Part shown: positions 41,461 to 53,897 of the stretch, piece after piece
Numbering within the stretch: the stretch's first letter is position 1
How the letters are laid out: every line of letters starts with the position of its first letter
Source of the DNA: Polytrichum commune
Taxonomy: Eukaryota > Streptophyta > Polytrichopsida > Polytrichales > Polytrichaceae
DNA: 64,000 bases
Direction: 5' to 3'
Assembly: GCA_950295325.1 (NCBI GenBank)
Contig: OX485806.1
Span: 29,140,001 to 29,204,000 of the forward strand
Made by a program: the position numbers and the translations under genes
The notes under the pieces: model-generated
What the model saw: only the letters and a program-made list of their open reading frames with translations
What the model was told of the DNA's origin: nothing
Databases searched by the model: none

Positions 41461-42104
41461 TCATTTTCTTCGTCTTCGGCCCGCTTCTTCCTGAGAGTCT
41501 TCGACTTCTTCTTCGTTTTCTTCTTCTCGTTCTTCTGTTTTGTAAATCTCCGTATCGTTTCCGTCCTATTTCCTGGCTGCTTCTTGCGCAAGCTACGATC
41601 GCACACACCAAGCATTGCAACGCGCTTTCTTTCTCTCTATCCATCTTTCTATCTTTCGGGAAGAGCTACCGATGCACATATGGCTCCATCGAACCTCGGA
41701 GTGCTAATTTTGTTCTTCGGTTCATCTCCAGGCTTGAAGATTGCCTTCAACTTTCTGCAAGACATCTCCAGATTTTGTATGTAACTTAGGACCACCTGAG
41801 GAAAATTGGACACTGCGAATAAGAAGGTTTGGAAAAATAGAAATATCGGAGCAGGCCGATGAATATATCAAGGTTAAGGGGTTTGGCAGTTTGTGTGTAG
41901 TGACAATTTGGGGTTCAGCAAAATGCCCATCTGGCCGATCACATCCAGATCGTGACATAATAAGCCCCAGATACACAAAATAAATGACCTTACAGCAAAT
42001 TCTAAGTGGTGAGGTACGTAGCTAACCCAAAATCTCAGTGAAGGAGATCGCAAGTAGTTGGTTCCCACTAATTTTTTAGAGTTAGTGTCAGAGTTAGTGT
42101 GGGC

Positions 42105-42131
42105 ATGAAGGTGGTAGTGGTGGAGGCTTAG
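42105..42131 (+). promoter_or_regulatory. Possible upstream ORF in the cotransporter leader
   Basis: ATG at 42105 followed by seven more codons (MKVVVVEA) and TAG at 42129-42131, 13 bases before the main ATG. If this lies in the mature 5' UTR it could lower translation of the cotransporter. The transcription start is not known, so this is inference. Confidence 0.35.
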
Positions 42132-42144
42132 AGAACACGAAGAG

Positions 42145-45100
42145 ATGGAGAATGGAGCACGAGGTGAGGAGACATCCGAAAATGGAGAATCATCACCAAC
42201 TCATGAAGAGATGACATCTGTGAATCTGTCTTCACCCCCGCATTCTCCACCCCCGAGGTTTCCTAGTACCCCATTTGTCCAGAGGTGAGTGAATTAGTGG
42301 GAAGGGGTTATGTATGTTCTCCATTTTTTTCTTTCGCCTGAGATTTGATGTGTTTCTGTGGAAAATGAGCAGAAAGCTATCATCAATAAAAACCCGGGAG
42401 AGTGAAATTCGGAGACAAGGCGAGAATGGAGACTCGCAGGACACTGCAATTTTCGAGCGGATCGAAGCTGGAAAATCGAAGCTGGAGCTTTACCGAAATG
42501 ATCCTCTTGTTGATATTAGAGGGCTCAAGAGGTACTCGTAAAGATACGATGATTTGTGGTTGATGGCTAAATTTGGGAGTATATTATAAACCTCTAAATT
42601 TGTATGTCATCAATCCTGATAATTTCATATTGATGATATATGACACCAAACTACAATAACAGTGAATTATTGGTTGTGAAAGATAGGGTTACAATTATAA
42701 AATAATTATGTCTCTATATTCTACAGTTGCAAGACCTAAAAGGTTGGCTTATTAGTTGATGAAGCAATTAGTTTTATGTTGTGACTTAGTACTGAAAAGA
42801 TGTTAAACCCTGAAGGGTTTGTGTCAACATTGACTCAACATGAAACGCTGGTCACTGACAATTTGAGATGTTAGTATTCTTGTGTAACATTATGGAATTG
42901 GAACATTACGAGTTTATGGTAGCGAAGTTTTGTGTGTGCTGAATCTGGGGCGCAAGCGATTATATTGACCTCTTCTGGACTTTAATTTTAAATTGTGCTG
43001 TGGTGCAGCATGGGAGGGCAGCAACCAGCATTGCCTCAAAGCCCCAGGGATACAGAGGACTACTCAATTGATGTTGGGAATCCAGGTGAAAACCCTGGGT
43101 ACATTTCATTGTTTTTTGAGGTACGAGTCTTTAGTCCCCATTCTGGTGCTTCCTGCTTGATCTGATCAATCTCAACTTCAATTCATATTCTAACTTAACG
43201 TGGGAAGTAACTTGCGAGGATCGAAAACATTGGCATTCTATAATGCCCATTTAACTGGACATTGCATTGTCAAACATAAATGTTCTAATGACTGACTATC
43301 TCTTTGATCTTTCTTTTGAGTCTATTATTTACATAAATGAGTGAGCATGGGAAACCTCACATCGGACTTGCCTGGTACCAACAAAATGCATAGCAATTCT
43401 CTGTTGAATATGTCATTGAAGAGATTTATATAAACTTAGGTCATCTCGGTTGTGCGCTACTGGAATATATAGAATAGTCAGCAGAGTTCTTCATCCTTAT
43501 TGATCTCATCCTTGTTCTACCTTTTCCTTTTTTTCATGTACTGATTACTGCAACCTTGTATTCTCTATTTTTTTGATGTAAAGGTCACATATAGATGCGA
43601 AGATTAAATCATAATTTTTTTTTTCACGTCTGTATGTGACCTTTACTGATTTATGTGAAGAGAAGACCTTTACTGGCTACAACTCCAACCTTGCTGTTTA
43701 TTTGATTACCTCGGATTTTTTTAGTATTTATGCTTATTGTAAGATTCAGAGTTTTCTTGGTCACATATAGACGTGAAGAGAAGATTTTTTTTGTGAAAAT
43801 AGGGGTTTCGGACTTACTCCAAAGTGTCAATTGCAGATTGAGTAGATTGTGAATTTGTTATGAAATATATATTATTTCCAGTTCTGAAGCTCACAAAAGC
43901 TTTGGTGAACTGACGGTCATTTATGGGTGATCCTTGGCTTCTGTTGCAGACTCAAATTGGGAAAATGGGAACCTTGATGGGCGTTTTCGTACCATGTCTT
44001 CAAAATATCATGGGTATTATCTTTTACATTCGATTCACATGGTGAGTTGATTTTCCTGGTGTACACAGACCCTTTCAATGACCTGGAATTGTTAAGTGTA
44101 GTGATGAAGAGTCCTATAGACTATCTTGACTCAAATTTCAAGTAACAAGGTGTTGTTTATTCTGTTGTTTTGATTGAATATTATTCTGATTGTCTCTTCT
44201 GTGCACACACTTGTAAAGTGCATTATTCACTACCTTTCATTCCTCCTAGTTGTTTCTCAAATTTTCTTGGTTTTGGTTGTATGTGGATGGTGGCAGGATT
44301 GTAGGTATAGCCGGCATTTGGCACAGCCTTCTGTTAGTGTGTCTATGCTGCCTTTGCACATTCTTGACTGGTATCTCCCTCAGCGCTATTGCTACAAATG
44401 GAGCTATGAAGGTCAGTTTAGTGGAAAGTGATCTGTAGTTCCAAGTACAAAGTCCAACCTAGGTAGTTTCATGAAGATGCCATTTGTTTGAGCATGTGAG
44501 CATCATTCATGACTTCTTGAAGGTCGGCTCAAGTTTTGACTTGAACCTTCTTGGGCGTTTATTTGGAGAACATTGTTCTATTTAAAAAGGGTCATTCTTA
44601 GAGTGTGTTTGTCATGTGTTCAATTGGTGCTTTTCAGGAATCTGTACGTTGTTGGAGTTCTGTAGATGTCTATTAATTTTTGGATGACCTATGATGTAAA
44701 TGTTATTAACTTTCAGATCACGGTGTTTTTCCTGCTGCAGGGTGGGGGCCCTTACTACTTAATTGGTCGGGCATTAGGGCCAGAGGTTGGGGTTAGTATT
44801 GGACTCTGTTTCTTTCTTGGAAATGCAGCTTCTGCATCCATGTGAGTGGTTAACCCTACCTAATCTTAGAAATCTGTATTGTACGGTGCTGATACATTGT
44901 TGCATGTGATCTTGAGGTCATGATGTACCTCCTATTCCTGCATATGTACAACGAGCCAAAAACAGGTGTACAGCTGGAACTAAATTATTATTATTTTATG
45001 TAGGTATATTTTAGGAGCTGTGGAGACGTTCCTGGATGCCATACCTGGAGCAGCAATTTTTCAACGTGAGTACTGTAAGATTTGTTAACATGAAGCAAGT

Positions 45101-48100
45101 CCACTAGGAACATAGGATGCTACTGGATACAATTTTTTTTATCTGTGTTTATTTTTGGTGCTTGAATAGACTGCTTCAGTCTGTGTGTTGCAGCTCAGAC
45201 CTGAAAGTGAGAATTCCCTAACTCTGAAAGTTTTAAATCACTTGCATTTCAGCTAGGTAGCTAGTTATCTTGCTTTCAGGTTCATGTATGTTTTTCTGAG
45301 GATCAGCTGATATCTAGTTCTGAAGTGTGGACCTAAACAACAATTATCTTGTCTCAATTAAAAGTTTTCAGTTGTTGTCAAGTTTCATCTCACTAGAATT
45401 TTGTTTCATTATTACAGGAACTGTAACTGATCTCCATTTTGCACCCTCACCGTCAGCCGTGCCTGAAGTACTGAAGAGCCCAAGTGTACATGATCTTCAG
45501 GTTTATGGTCTTATTTTTACGATTATACTCTGCCTGATTGTATTTGGAGGGGTCAAAATTATCAACAGGGTCAGCCCGGCTTTTCTGATCCCTGTCATTT
45601 TGTCCCTATTCTTCATTTATATTGGAATCTTTGCAGCGCGTCGGCCCAGTGATCCATGTATGTTTTCTCACTTTATTTCCTTTTCCCTCTCAACACATAT
45701 GAGTCTACACTATTACTGATGTCTAGCCTAATGACAGAATCAATGAAGTTTGATCATTGGAAAAACTCATTGCCCTCCCATATTTACTTTTGTTTTTCCT
45801 TCTCACGTTTGTTTGTCACAAAGGTGATGTCGATGTGCTCTAAGTATTGTTTTTTAATTTGGTTTTTCTAAGCATGACAATAAGATACTGAAGTGCAATT
45901 AAAGACACAATACTTGTGTGCCCCCGAGTGGCATCTGTTACTGATTTCTGTATCTATTGTTAGTGCATTGGTGTGCATTAATAGTTGTTGTCTTGATCAA
46001 ACTATGGCAGCTGGAGTTACGGGTCTGAAATTCAGCACACTGAAAGAAAATTGGGGATCTGCCTACCAATTCACAAATAATGCAGGCATACCAGCAACTA
46101 CAGGAGTGTATTGGGATTTTGAGTATGTTGACCTTCAGACTTGACAAGTCCTATGTAAATGAATACCTTCATGTTGATGTTCTCAGATGGTATTAGAGGT
46201 GCTAATCTTTTGGTTTATTAGAATCATAGTTCTGGTGGCCTTTACTAGCAGTCTGAAGCAAGGTTATATGGAATGCATTGGCAGTGGTGCATCTGTAGAA
46301 TTGTAGATGGATCATCTGACAAATTTGTGTTTGTTTATGGATGATTGCAGAAATCTCCTTGGCCTATTCTTCCCTGCAGTCACCGGAATTATGGCAGGTT
46401 CAAATCGATCAGCTTCTTTAAAGGATACCCAGCGGTCAATCCCCAAGGGAACTTTATCTGCTATTGGTGCCACCACTGTGCTATATCTAATTTCTGTTGT
46501 TATGTTTGGAGCAGTTGCCACTCGGGATCAGCTCTTGACTGACAGGTAGAATTTATATTTCCTGTCAGGTGTCTGTCCTTCTTGACTTCTGGAATGTTGT
46601 CAGAGATCCAGCTCCTGGCTCTGGTCAGAGGAGTTCCATTAGTGGAAATGATTCATTGATATTCTAGTATCTGAAATTCCTCACACACATCCTTTCTGTT
46701 TCTCTCTACATCTTGCTTTTCCAGAGTCATCCTCCAACCCAACAGGACTTTTGGTCAGGAGTTGGTTGTTTTGCACACAACACTCTCTATGTTCGGGATG
46801 TTTTTGGTGCATGCTCATGGTTAGGGTGGAGGTTTGAACGGAGAACATACTTTATTGGTTCATTGAAGGTCAAACTAATTTTGGCATGCCAAGAGGTGCT
46901 TGATTGAGTTTGGCCCTTAATGAACCAAAATAGGTTGCTCTTCATTCAAATGCAAACACTAGTGGGATACGCCACTAGTGGGAAGAAATTATTAATATTA
47001 TATGCAAAACAACTAGTCGGAAATCAGAGGGAACCAACCCTCACCGTAAACTCCCATTGAGTTAAGGATGACTCTATCATCTCCTTTTTCCTGTCTTACC
47101 ACATTCTCCCATCTTTGTTTTGAGGATGAGTGCTCTGGGGGGCATCCCTTAACAGCACTGCAGCATAAACCCTCTTCTTTGAGCATTTCTGGGGATTTGT
47201 TTGGTTTTTAAATTCGCAAATAGATGTAATTTCTGCATGTCTTGTTTACATTCTCTGTAAGATTATTGGATTTTCAGGCTTGTTTTATTCATGCAGAATG
47301 TGTATGTTTTTCTCACTCTCATTTGGTTTTTTTATGATTAGGTTATTGACAGCATCAATTGCATGGCCAGTGCCGTGGGTGGTACAAGTTGGAATTATTC
47401 TTTCTACTCTTGGCGCAGCACTTCAGAGTCTCACAGGGGCTCCACGACTTCTTGCTGCAATTGCCAACGATGACATCATCCCTGTACTAAAGTACTTCAA
47501 GAAACCTGATGATGAGGAGCCACACCTTGCGACCCTGTTCACTATGCTTATCTGTGCTGGCTGTGTTATCCTGGGGAATTTGGATCTAATCAGCCCTGTC
47601 ATTACAATGTTCTTCCTGCTCTGTTATGGAGGTGTAAACTTATCTTGTCTTCTGCTCGACCTGCTCGATGCACCTAGTTGGCGACCTCGTTTCAAGTTCC
47701 ATCATTGGAGTTTCTCCCTGCTTGGTGCTCTCCTTTGCATCAGTGAGTTTTGTGGAATTATTATTACTTCAAATAATCCATGGTTGCATGTCCATCGGAT
47801 CCATCCATTCATGAGTGATACTGTCTTCTTGTTTTTCTTTTCTTTTGGAGTATATGCAAAACCTGTCAACTTCTATTAGCGTTATCCTTTAACTCAATGG
47901 GACTTTTTGTTGGGAGTTGGTCCCCCATGTTTTTCCATTAGTTGTTTTGCATACAATACCAATAATTTCTTACCACTTGTGGTGCATGCTCAGAGGTAGT
48001 ATTTGACGTTCGAAAAGATCAATGCATTTTTGGTTCATTGAGGGCCAAACTTATTTTCGCACTTCTTGGCATGCAAAAATGAGTTCGAAATCAGTGATTA

Positions 48101-51100
48101 GGTCTAGAATGCACTTTGTTCAAACCTACACACTATCTTTAAACATGCACCTAAAATTTACCGAACATAGAAGGTGTTGTATACAAACACCCAGCTCTTG
48201 AACAATTGTCATGTTGATCTGGAGGATAACTATATTGTCAGCTACTTTGAATACCTCAGGTGGGCCATAGTGAGCAGAAATAGGATGCGTTTGTCTTACA
48301 TTCTTTGTTAGTGGTTTTAAAAACTGGAAGACCCTCTCTTGGTTGTCTTCATGCCACTGATAGAAGTCTGTGTGCACTTATGGCAGGCATAATGTTCTTG
48401 ATTTCATGGGCGTTCACCATTGTATCACTAGCCCTTGCTTCTTTACTTTATTGGTACGTGAGTATCAAGGGCAAAGGTGGCGACTGGGGAGATGGTTTCA
48501 AAAGTGCTTACTTTCAGCTTGCGTTACGGAGTCTACGGTCCCTTGGAGGTTGGTTGTCCTTCAATGCCTTGAACATCCAATAATTTCTCCACTTTTGCTG
48601 GTGTCATTTGTCAGAAATTTACTGCTTTGAAACTTTGTGTGTGATTGTTTCTTACCAACATATGTGTTTAATTTGAATATGTTGCAGCCACAGCAGTCCA
48701 TCCAAAGAACTGGTACCCTATCCCCCTTATTTTCTGTAAGCCTTGGGGAATATTGCCAAATGATGTACCATGTCACCCCAAACTGGCCGATTTTGCAAAT
48801 TGTATGAAGAAAAAAGGACGAGGGATGTCCATTTTTGCTTCAATTGTGGAAGGTGACTACAAAGACAAAGCAGATGAAAGCCGGCAGGTGAGATTTCCAT
48901 GTCATTTACATCTTACAGTTAAACATCATATGCTAATTTTGACAATGTGTACTCATCATCTCCTCACAATCCTCACACTGGAGTATCCAATGGATTTTCT
49001 GACTAGATTTAACTTAGGGATGTTCAAGTGGTAGTTATGTTGGAGATGTGTGTAAACAATGTCTCAATTAAACCACTTGAACCCTTCTAAACAGGTGTTT
49101 CATTGAATTAGCTGAGAGAGGCTCACTTTGATGCAGTTGAAATGGTTTGCGTTATGACTTTACAAAATGGAGTTTTGTGTGTTTTGATTAATGATCCATG
49201 CCAAGCATATGGGTGGTAAGTTATGGAAATTCTTTCGTCAAGGCCTGACTACTTTGACCTACATTGGCAGGCATGCCACCTTTTGAGCACTTATATCAAC
49301 TACAAGAGATGTGAGGCAGTTGCGGAGGTGATTGTGGCCAACAATGTGGTTGAGGGTTTTCGGTTGATTGTTCAAACTATGGGGCTTGCAAATCTCAAGC
49401 CCAACATTGTCTGCATGCGCTACCCTGAAATATGGAGGGAGGAGAGACGTAGTAACGTTGCAGATAATTTTGTCAGCATAATCAATGATTGCTCAACTGC
49501 AAATAAAGCAGTTGTCATTGTGAAGGGCCTTGATGAGTGGCCTGGAGAGTATCAGAAGCAGTATGGGACAATTGACCTATATTGGATTGTGCGTGATGGT
49601 GGTCTCATGTTACTACTTTCCCAGTTGCTCCGAGCAAAGGACTGCTTTGAGAGCTGCAAGATTCAGGTCAGCTACATTTTGTGGTTGTCTTTATAGAAGT
49701 GGTGTTAAGGTGGATGTGCCTAATTCTGGATACCTGTTTTTTAATAGTGTGTGGTTATATGTGGATCTAAGAACAGACACCAAAAAGACTTACATGCAAA
49801 AGAGATTAGATTACGTGCTCAAAATATGCTAACCATCCTTGGCTCAATGGTCAACATGATTGGGGGAACACATATGACCAGTTAATGGCAACGAGAATGT
49901 TCACTTTGATAATGGATAAGATATTCATCTGAGCTCTGAAATATGTGAGGGAGGTGACTACAACCTTGATTTGGATTTGCTGACCATCTTGTACTAATCA
50001 CACGGTTCATATCCTAGGAGAAGTGGGTTAGTTGGAAACCATTTAAGACCTACCTGAATACTGGGTGGCAACTTCAGATGTTGTTGTCTAGCACACATAA
50101 CTGATGGGGGTGCAAATCCATTGGTTAATTTATCAGGTGTTTTGCATCGCTGAGGAAGAGACAGAGGCTGATGAGTTGAAAGCAGACGTGAAGAAGTTTT
50201 TGTATGACTTACGAATGCAAGCTGAGGTGATTGTGGTGACCATGAAGTCTTGGGAAGCTCATCAGGAAGATAGCCAAGTGGTAGGTAACACAGTGAGGAA
50301 TGATGCTATGGAAAGTTTCTCAAAAGCTCGCAAAAGGATAGCCGACCGGATTACTGAGGGTGCGAAAGGGAATACTAATAGCAGCAATGCCCATTCTGAA
50401 ACTGTGCACGTTACAGCTCAGGAACAACAGGTATGTGTTGTTTGTTTTTGATTTTATCTCTTGTTATGTTTCTCTAGTAGTTTGTTACTCTTCTCTTTCC
50501 ATTTGCCTTGCATCAAGTCACATAGTACATTGTACAGTTCATTTTTGTGGGATCAATTTGTTTGAAACTGGACTTCAAAACCTTTAAAAATGAGCCCAGG
50601 CGACCAGCAGAATATTAGAGTACCCTAGAGGGCGCTCTGGTTTACTATTTCTGGAATGTAGATTACACTGTAGATTACGGAAGAACATACTTGCTTGATG
50701 AAACATGTTGCTTTATGTGGTACAGTAGATGTGTCTTAGATGGATACTTTTCTCTCTGCACCCACTTCTCACTGGATGTGAAACACACAATTAGTGCAAA
50801 ATGATTAGCAAATCCAAATTGTGCTTGTAGCCATTTGTGTCATAATTTTTGGACCTCATACGAATATCTTATTGATCATCAAAGTGAAGATTCTCAAGCT
50901 CATTTGGTGGTCATATAGGTCCCCCCAACGATGTTGACTATTGAGCCTGGAATGGTTAGTATATTTTGAGGATGTAGTCCAATCTCTTTTAACACGTGTC
51001 TTTTGTGGTGCCAGTTAGATCCACACCTAGCCACATACCACTCAAATATAGGTGTCCAGATTATTGTTGTGTTCGATTTAGGCACGTCTACCTTAGGTCA

Positions 51101-51393
51101 GTTTTGGAGGTGGTAGCTACTATGGCTCTAAAGTGTGTGTGTGTGGGGGGGGGGGGTCTTATGGGATGATGTGTCAACAGGTGAACAAATTTCTCTACAC
51201 ATGTTTAAAGCTGAATTCCATTATTTTGCGGTACTCTCGGGCAGCAGCAGTTGTTTTGGTTAGTTTACCACCTCCTCCGCCACATCATCCCAGTTTCTGC
51301 TACATGGAGTACATTGACCTTCTTGTTGACAGCATCCCAAGACTACTTATGGTTCGTGGATATCGACGAGATGTTGTCACAATCTTTACTTAG
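42145..51393 (+). CDS. CCC1: Cation-chloride cotransporter (SLC12 type)
   Basis: Endomembrane or plasma-membrane symporter of Cl- with K+ and/or Na+, acting in ion homeostasis and endosomal pH. Sixteen exons: join(42145..42284, 42373..42531, 43009..43120, 43950..44041, 44297..44411, 44741..44841, 45004..45065, 45418..45657, 46011..46122, 46351..46545, 47342..47742, 48387..48548, 48688..48887, 49271..49666, 50137..50430, 51181..51393), all GT-AG and in phase, 997 residues (family about 975). Landmarks: Pro/Ser-rich cytosolic N-terminus; [87 protein letters not shown]; then the long C-terminal domain with [37 protein letters not shown], and the terminal [14 protein letters not shown]. The main ATG follows a short upstream ORF. 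No lesion; several introns carry MITEs. Confidence 0.97.
46723..47075. mobile_element. Family C foldback MITE
   Basis: Lies in the cotransporter intron 46546-47341. Ends AGAGTCATCCTCCAACCC and GAGTTAAGGATGACTCT are complementary. The central arms TTGGTTCATTGAAGGTCAAA and TTTGGCCCTTAATGAACCAA pair around a short loop, and the outer arms align along about 170 bp. It is the clearest foldback copy in the window. Confidence 0.8.
47876..48232. mobile_element. Family C foldback MITE
   Basis: Lies in the next cotransporter intron (47743-48386). It starts TAGCGTTATCCTTTAACTC and ends GATCTGGAGGATAACTATA, with the inner GGTTCATTGAGGGCCAAACT shared with the other copies. The right arm is more worn than the left. 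Confidence 0.7.
49707..50055 (+). mobile_element. Family B hAT-like MITE copy
   Basis: Fills most of the cotransporter intron 49667-50136. It begins AAGGTGGATGTGCC, ends CCATTTAAGACCTACCT, and carries the internal family blocks AAGAGATTAGATTACGTGCTC and CTTGTACTAATCACACGG in order. No target duplication is detected. Confidence 0.75.
50723..51094 (-). mobile_element. Family B hAT-like MITE copy
   Basis: Fills half of the cotransporter intron 50431-51180, inverted relative to the copy in the previous intron. It ends AGGCACGTCTACCTT and contains GACTATTGAGCCTGGAATGG and CACATACCACTCAAATATAG. The two adjacent inverted copies could pair across the exon 50137-50430 in the pre-mRNA. Confidence 0.75.
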
Positions 51394-53126
51394 AATCAAT
51401 CAATCTTGTACATTGCCTTACTGTTGTTACCATTGCTTTTGGTCAACCACAAGGTTCCTATTAGTACTCACGATTTTGCACCACTAGAAGATTCGTCAAT
51501 TTAGTTGAACATTGTTTGCTGACAGTGCCTACCTAGTTAGGCTAGAATTATGAGGACTCAATCCTCTTTTAATGACTGCAGGCTCATATACTGCCTTTTA
51601 GCAACAGGCAATCATAGTTGATCACTAGTGTATGAACCTTACCATCTTTCTGTTGAAGTGGCAAAGGAGCAACAGAGAGCAGGGGATTTTACTGTAAATT
51701 TAGAAATTCATTTCAGTTCATCCACATGCTAAGTCAGGAAATGGACAATATTCAAAGAAACGTTGGTGATTCTCAGGATCAGAGTTTTGTGCAAATCATG
51801 TACTGGTTTTCTGTATCATACAAGTTTCCTTGATTCAGCTTCACTTTTGTGCAGTGAATGTTCTTGTGGATGGACAAACTTTTTGGGAAAGAAAGTTTGA
51901 CGTTACTGCTTTATCTGTAATGTAAAGAGCATCGTCAAGCTCTTTTCAAATAAACTGATGTTTACTGATTTTGCAAAGCTTGTTATATTGTATAAGGATG
52001 ACCAGAAGTGGGAGTACAATTAACTACAATCAACTTCTGAGTGTGTTGGATTGTGTTACTCTAGGTCCTTTAGGACAACCAGGGCTTAGTCAAAACATGC
52101 ACACATGCCACCCTATATTGTAGCATCAATATATTAATCTACAAATATTCTAATTGTCACTCATATTTTAAAATGTACAATTCGATCTTTAGCTTGAAGA
52201 AAAATGAGAAAAGAAAATCTGATACATTAACAGTAAACATCAATAGGAACCCATTTTGAGGAACCAGGTCATCTCAGCCTTGTATTCCAACCCAAGGTGA
52301 GGGTCCATGCCACTTAACAGGTCACACAGAACACTGTTGCAGCAATGGTGAAGTGTGAAGATTGCAAAGAACTCTTTCACCCCAAAATCGCCTTGATTAC
52401 ACCAGACTCCATAAACCAACCAATTTCGTGGACAAACATGGACGGACTTGTCGAATAAGTGGTAATGCTTGTTTGCATCATGAACATTCATTTGCAATTA
52501 GGTCAAAGGAACTTACTGACTTGATCCCTTCAATCTATGACCTAGGAGAGAGTGAATGACATGGAGTCACACTTGCATGGATGCTGCTCAAGGAACTGGA
52601 AATTATATTACGTGCCTAATAAGGTAGAGGTGCTTTAATCAACCCTTTTGGCATATTTCGACCCATTTTTGAAATCCATTTTGATTAGTGGTATCCATGG
52701 TTGGCTTAGCAAATGGGCTTGGACATGGTAGAAACATATCATATGAATATACTACAAATTATTGAGGTCACTTACCTCTAGCTACTTAAATTCCTCCCTA
52801 GACCCCACACTTTTTCCACTATAAATGGGTCCTCAACTCATCCCAACACTCGTCCAAACCGTCCTCATTTGTTGTCCAAACCATCTTTGCACTAAAACCA
52901 ATACTCCATCTAGCAATAAAAGTTGAACTATTATATCGTTTGCATACATGATCTTAATAAAACATATAAGTAACCCACCCTTAGCTACATCCCGACATTT
53001 GCCCAAATCTTATCCTATTGTTGCCCCAAACCAACCTTGCATTCTCTTGGGATTGCCTCACTTTTTACCCAAATATGCCCCCACTTTGCAACGGAAACAC
53101 TTGGACAATTTGAGGTGTGCTCCAAC

Positions 53127-53160
<34 letters not shown>

Positions 53161-53890
53161 TTCGATCCCTAGAAAGGGACCGACGTGAATGAAGTGTTTG
53201 TTTGTTCCACCCCTAGACCTCATGTGCTCCAACTACAGGATTAGGAGGCGAATTAGCACCCTCTACATTAGCATTACAAATGTATAAAGCTAGATTAGGA
53301 AATCACGGACTTCGAGGTTAAAGTTAAGAAATAATATTTCCAACATTTCATGCGTAGGAAACAAGGAAATACAGGGGCACAACTAGGATAATGTTGGCTT
53401 CTAATTACATAGATGTGCATTATCACAAATCTCAAAACTCAAGGTTAAGTCTAGGTTACAAGACATCATGGAAATTATCAATTGAACGCATGTATAAATC
53501 ACAAAGTATCAAAGAGTGATCCCTTTGCGCATACTTATACCTACAAATTCAAACTAACAGGGTGAAACAATTTTTGCTTGATCTTTGGACTCCTCCATCT
53601 CAAACATTCAAGAGCTTTGGTCCAAGTCATGTGATATCTTAAAAAAAAACATCAAGGTCACTTCTCTCATTGAGTAACCTTGATAGAATCCCTCTGTACT
53701 AACACTAGCTTGGACCCAGAGATGCCATGCACTCATGCACATGAATCACTTTAACATGGTCCCTCGGTGGTCCAAAACGATCCCCGATATGCTTGCCATC
53801 TCAACCGTTCTCGGAACTGTTGGGTTACGGCAGCTGAATGACAATCTCACCACCTTGTCCACCAAGGTTGTCCATTGCATATTAGCTTCC
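51394..53890. other. Cotransporter 3' UTR and intergenic spacer
   Basis: The cotransporter 3' UTR probably runs to near 51960, where an AATAAACTG word follows AT-rich sequence. The remaining 1.9 kb, including a minus-strand frame at 52240-52497 (85 aa), shows no family I recognise. An (AG)n microsatellite lies at 53128-53158. Confidence 0.5.
53128..53158. repeat. (AG)n microsatellite
   Basis: About 15 AG units in intergenic DNA. Confidence 0.9.
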
Positions 53891-53897
53891 AACATCC

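Noticed and set aside
41256-41644. Lys/Arg-rich minus-strand frames upstream of the cotransporter
   Set aside because: They arise from a CT-rich leader-like tract read backwards, with no domain or conserved start.
52240-52497. Minus-strand 85-codon frame considered as a downstream exon of the proline-rich gene
   Set aside because: It has no kinase, formin or other recognisable motif, and I could not find matching splice sites in phase.
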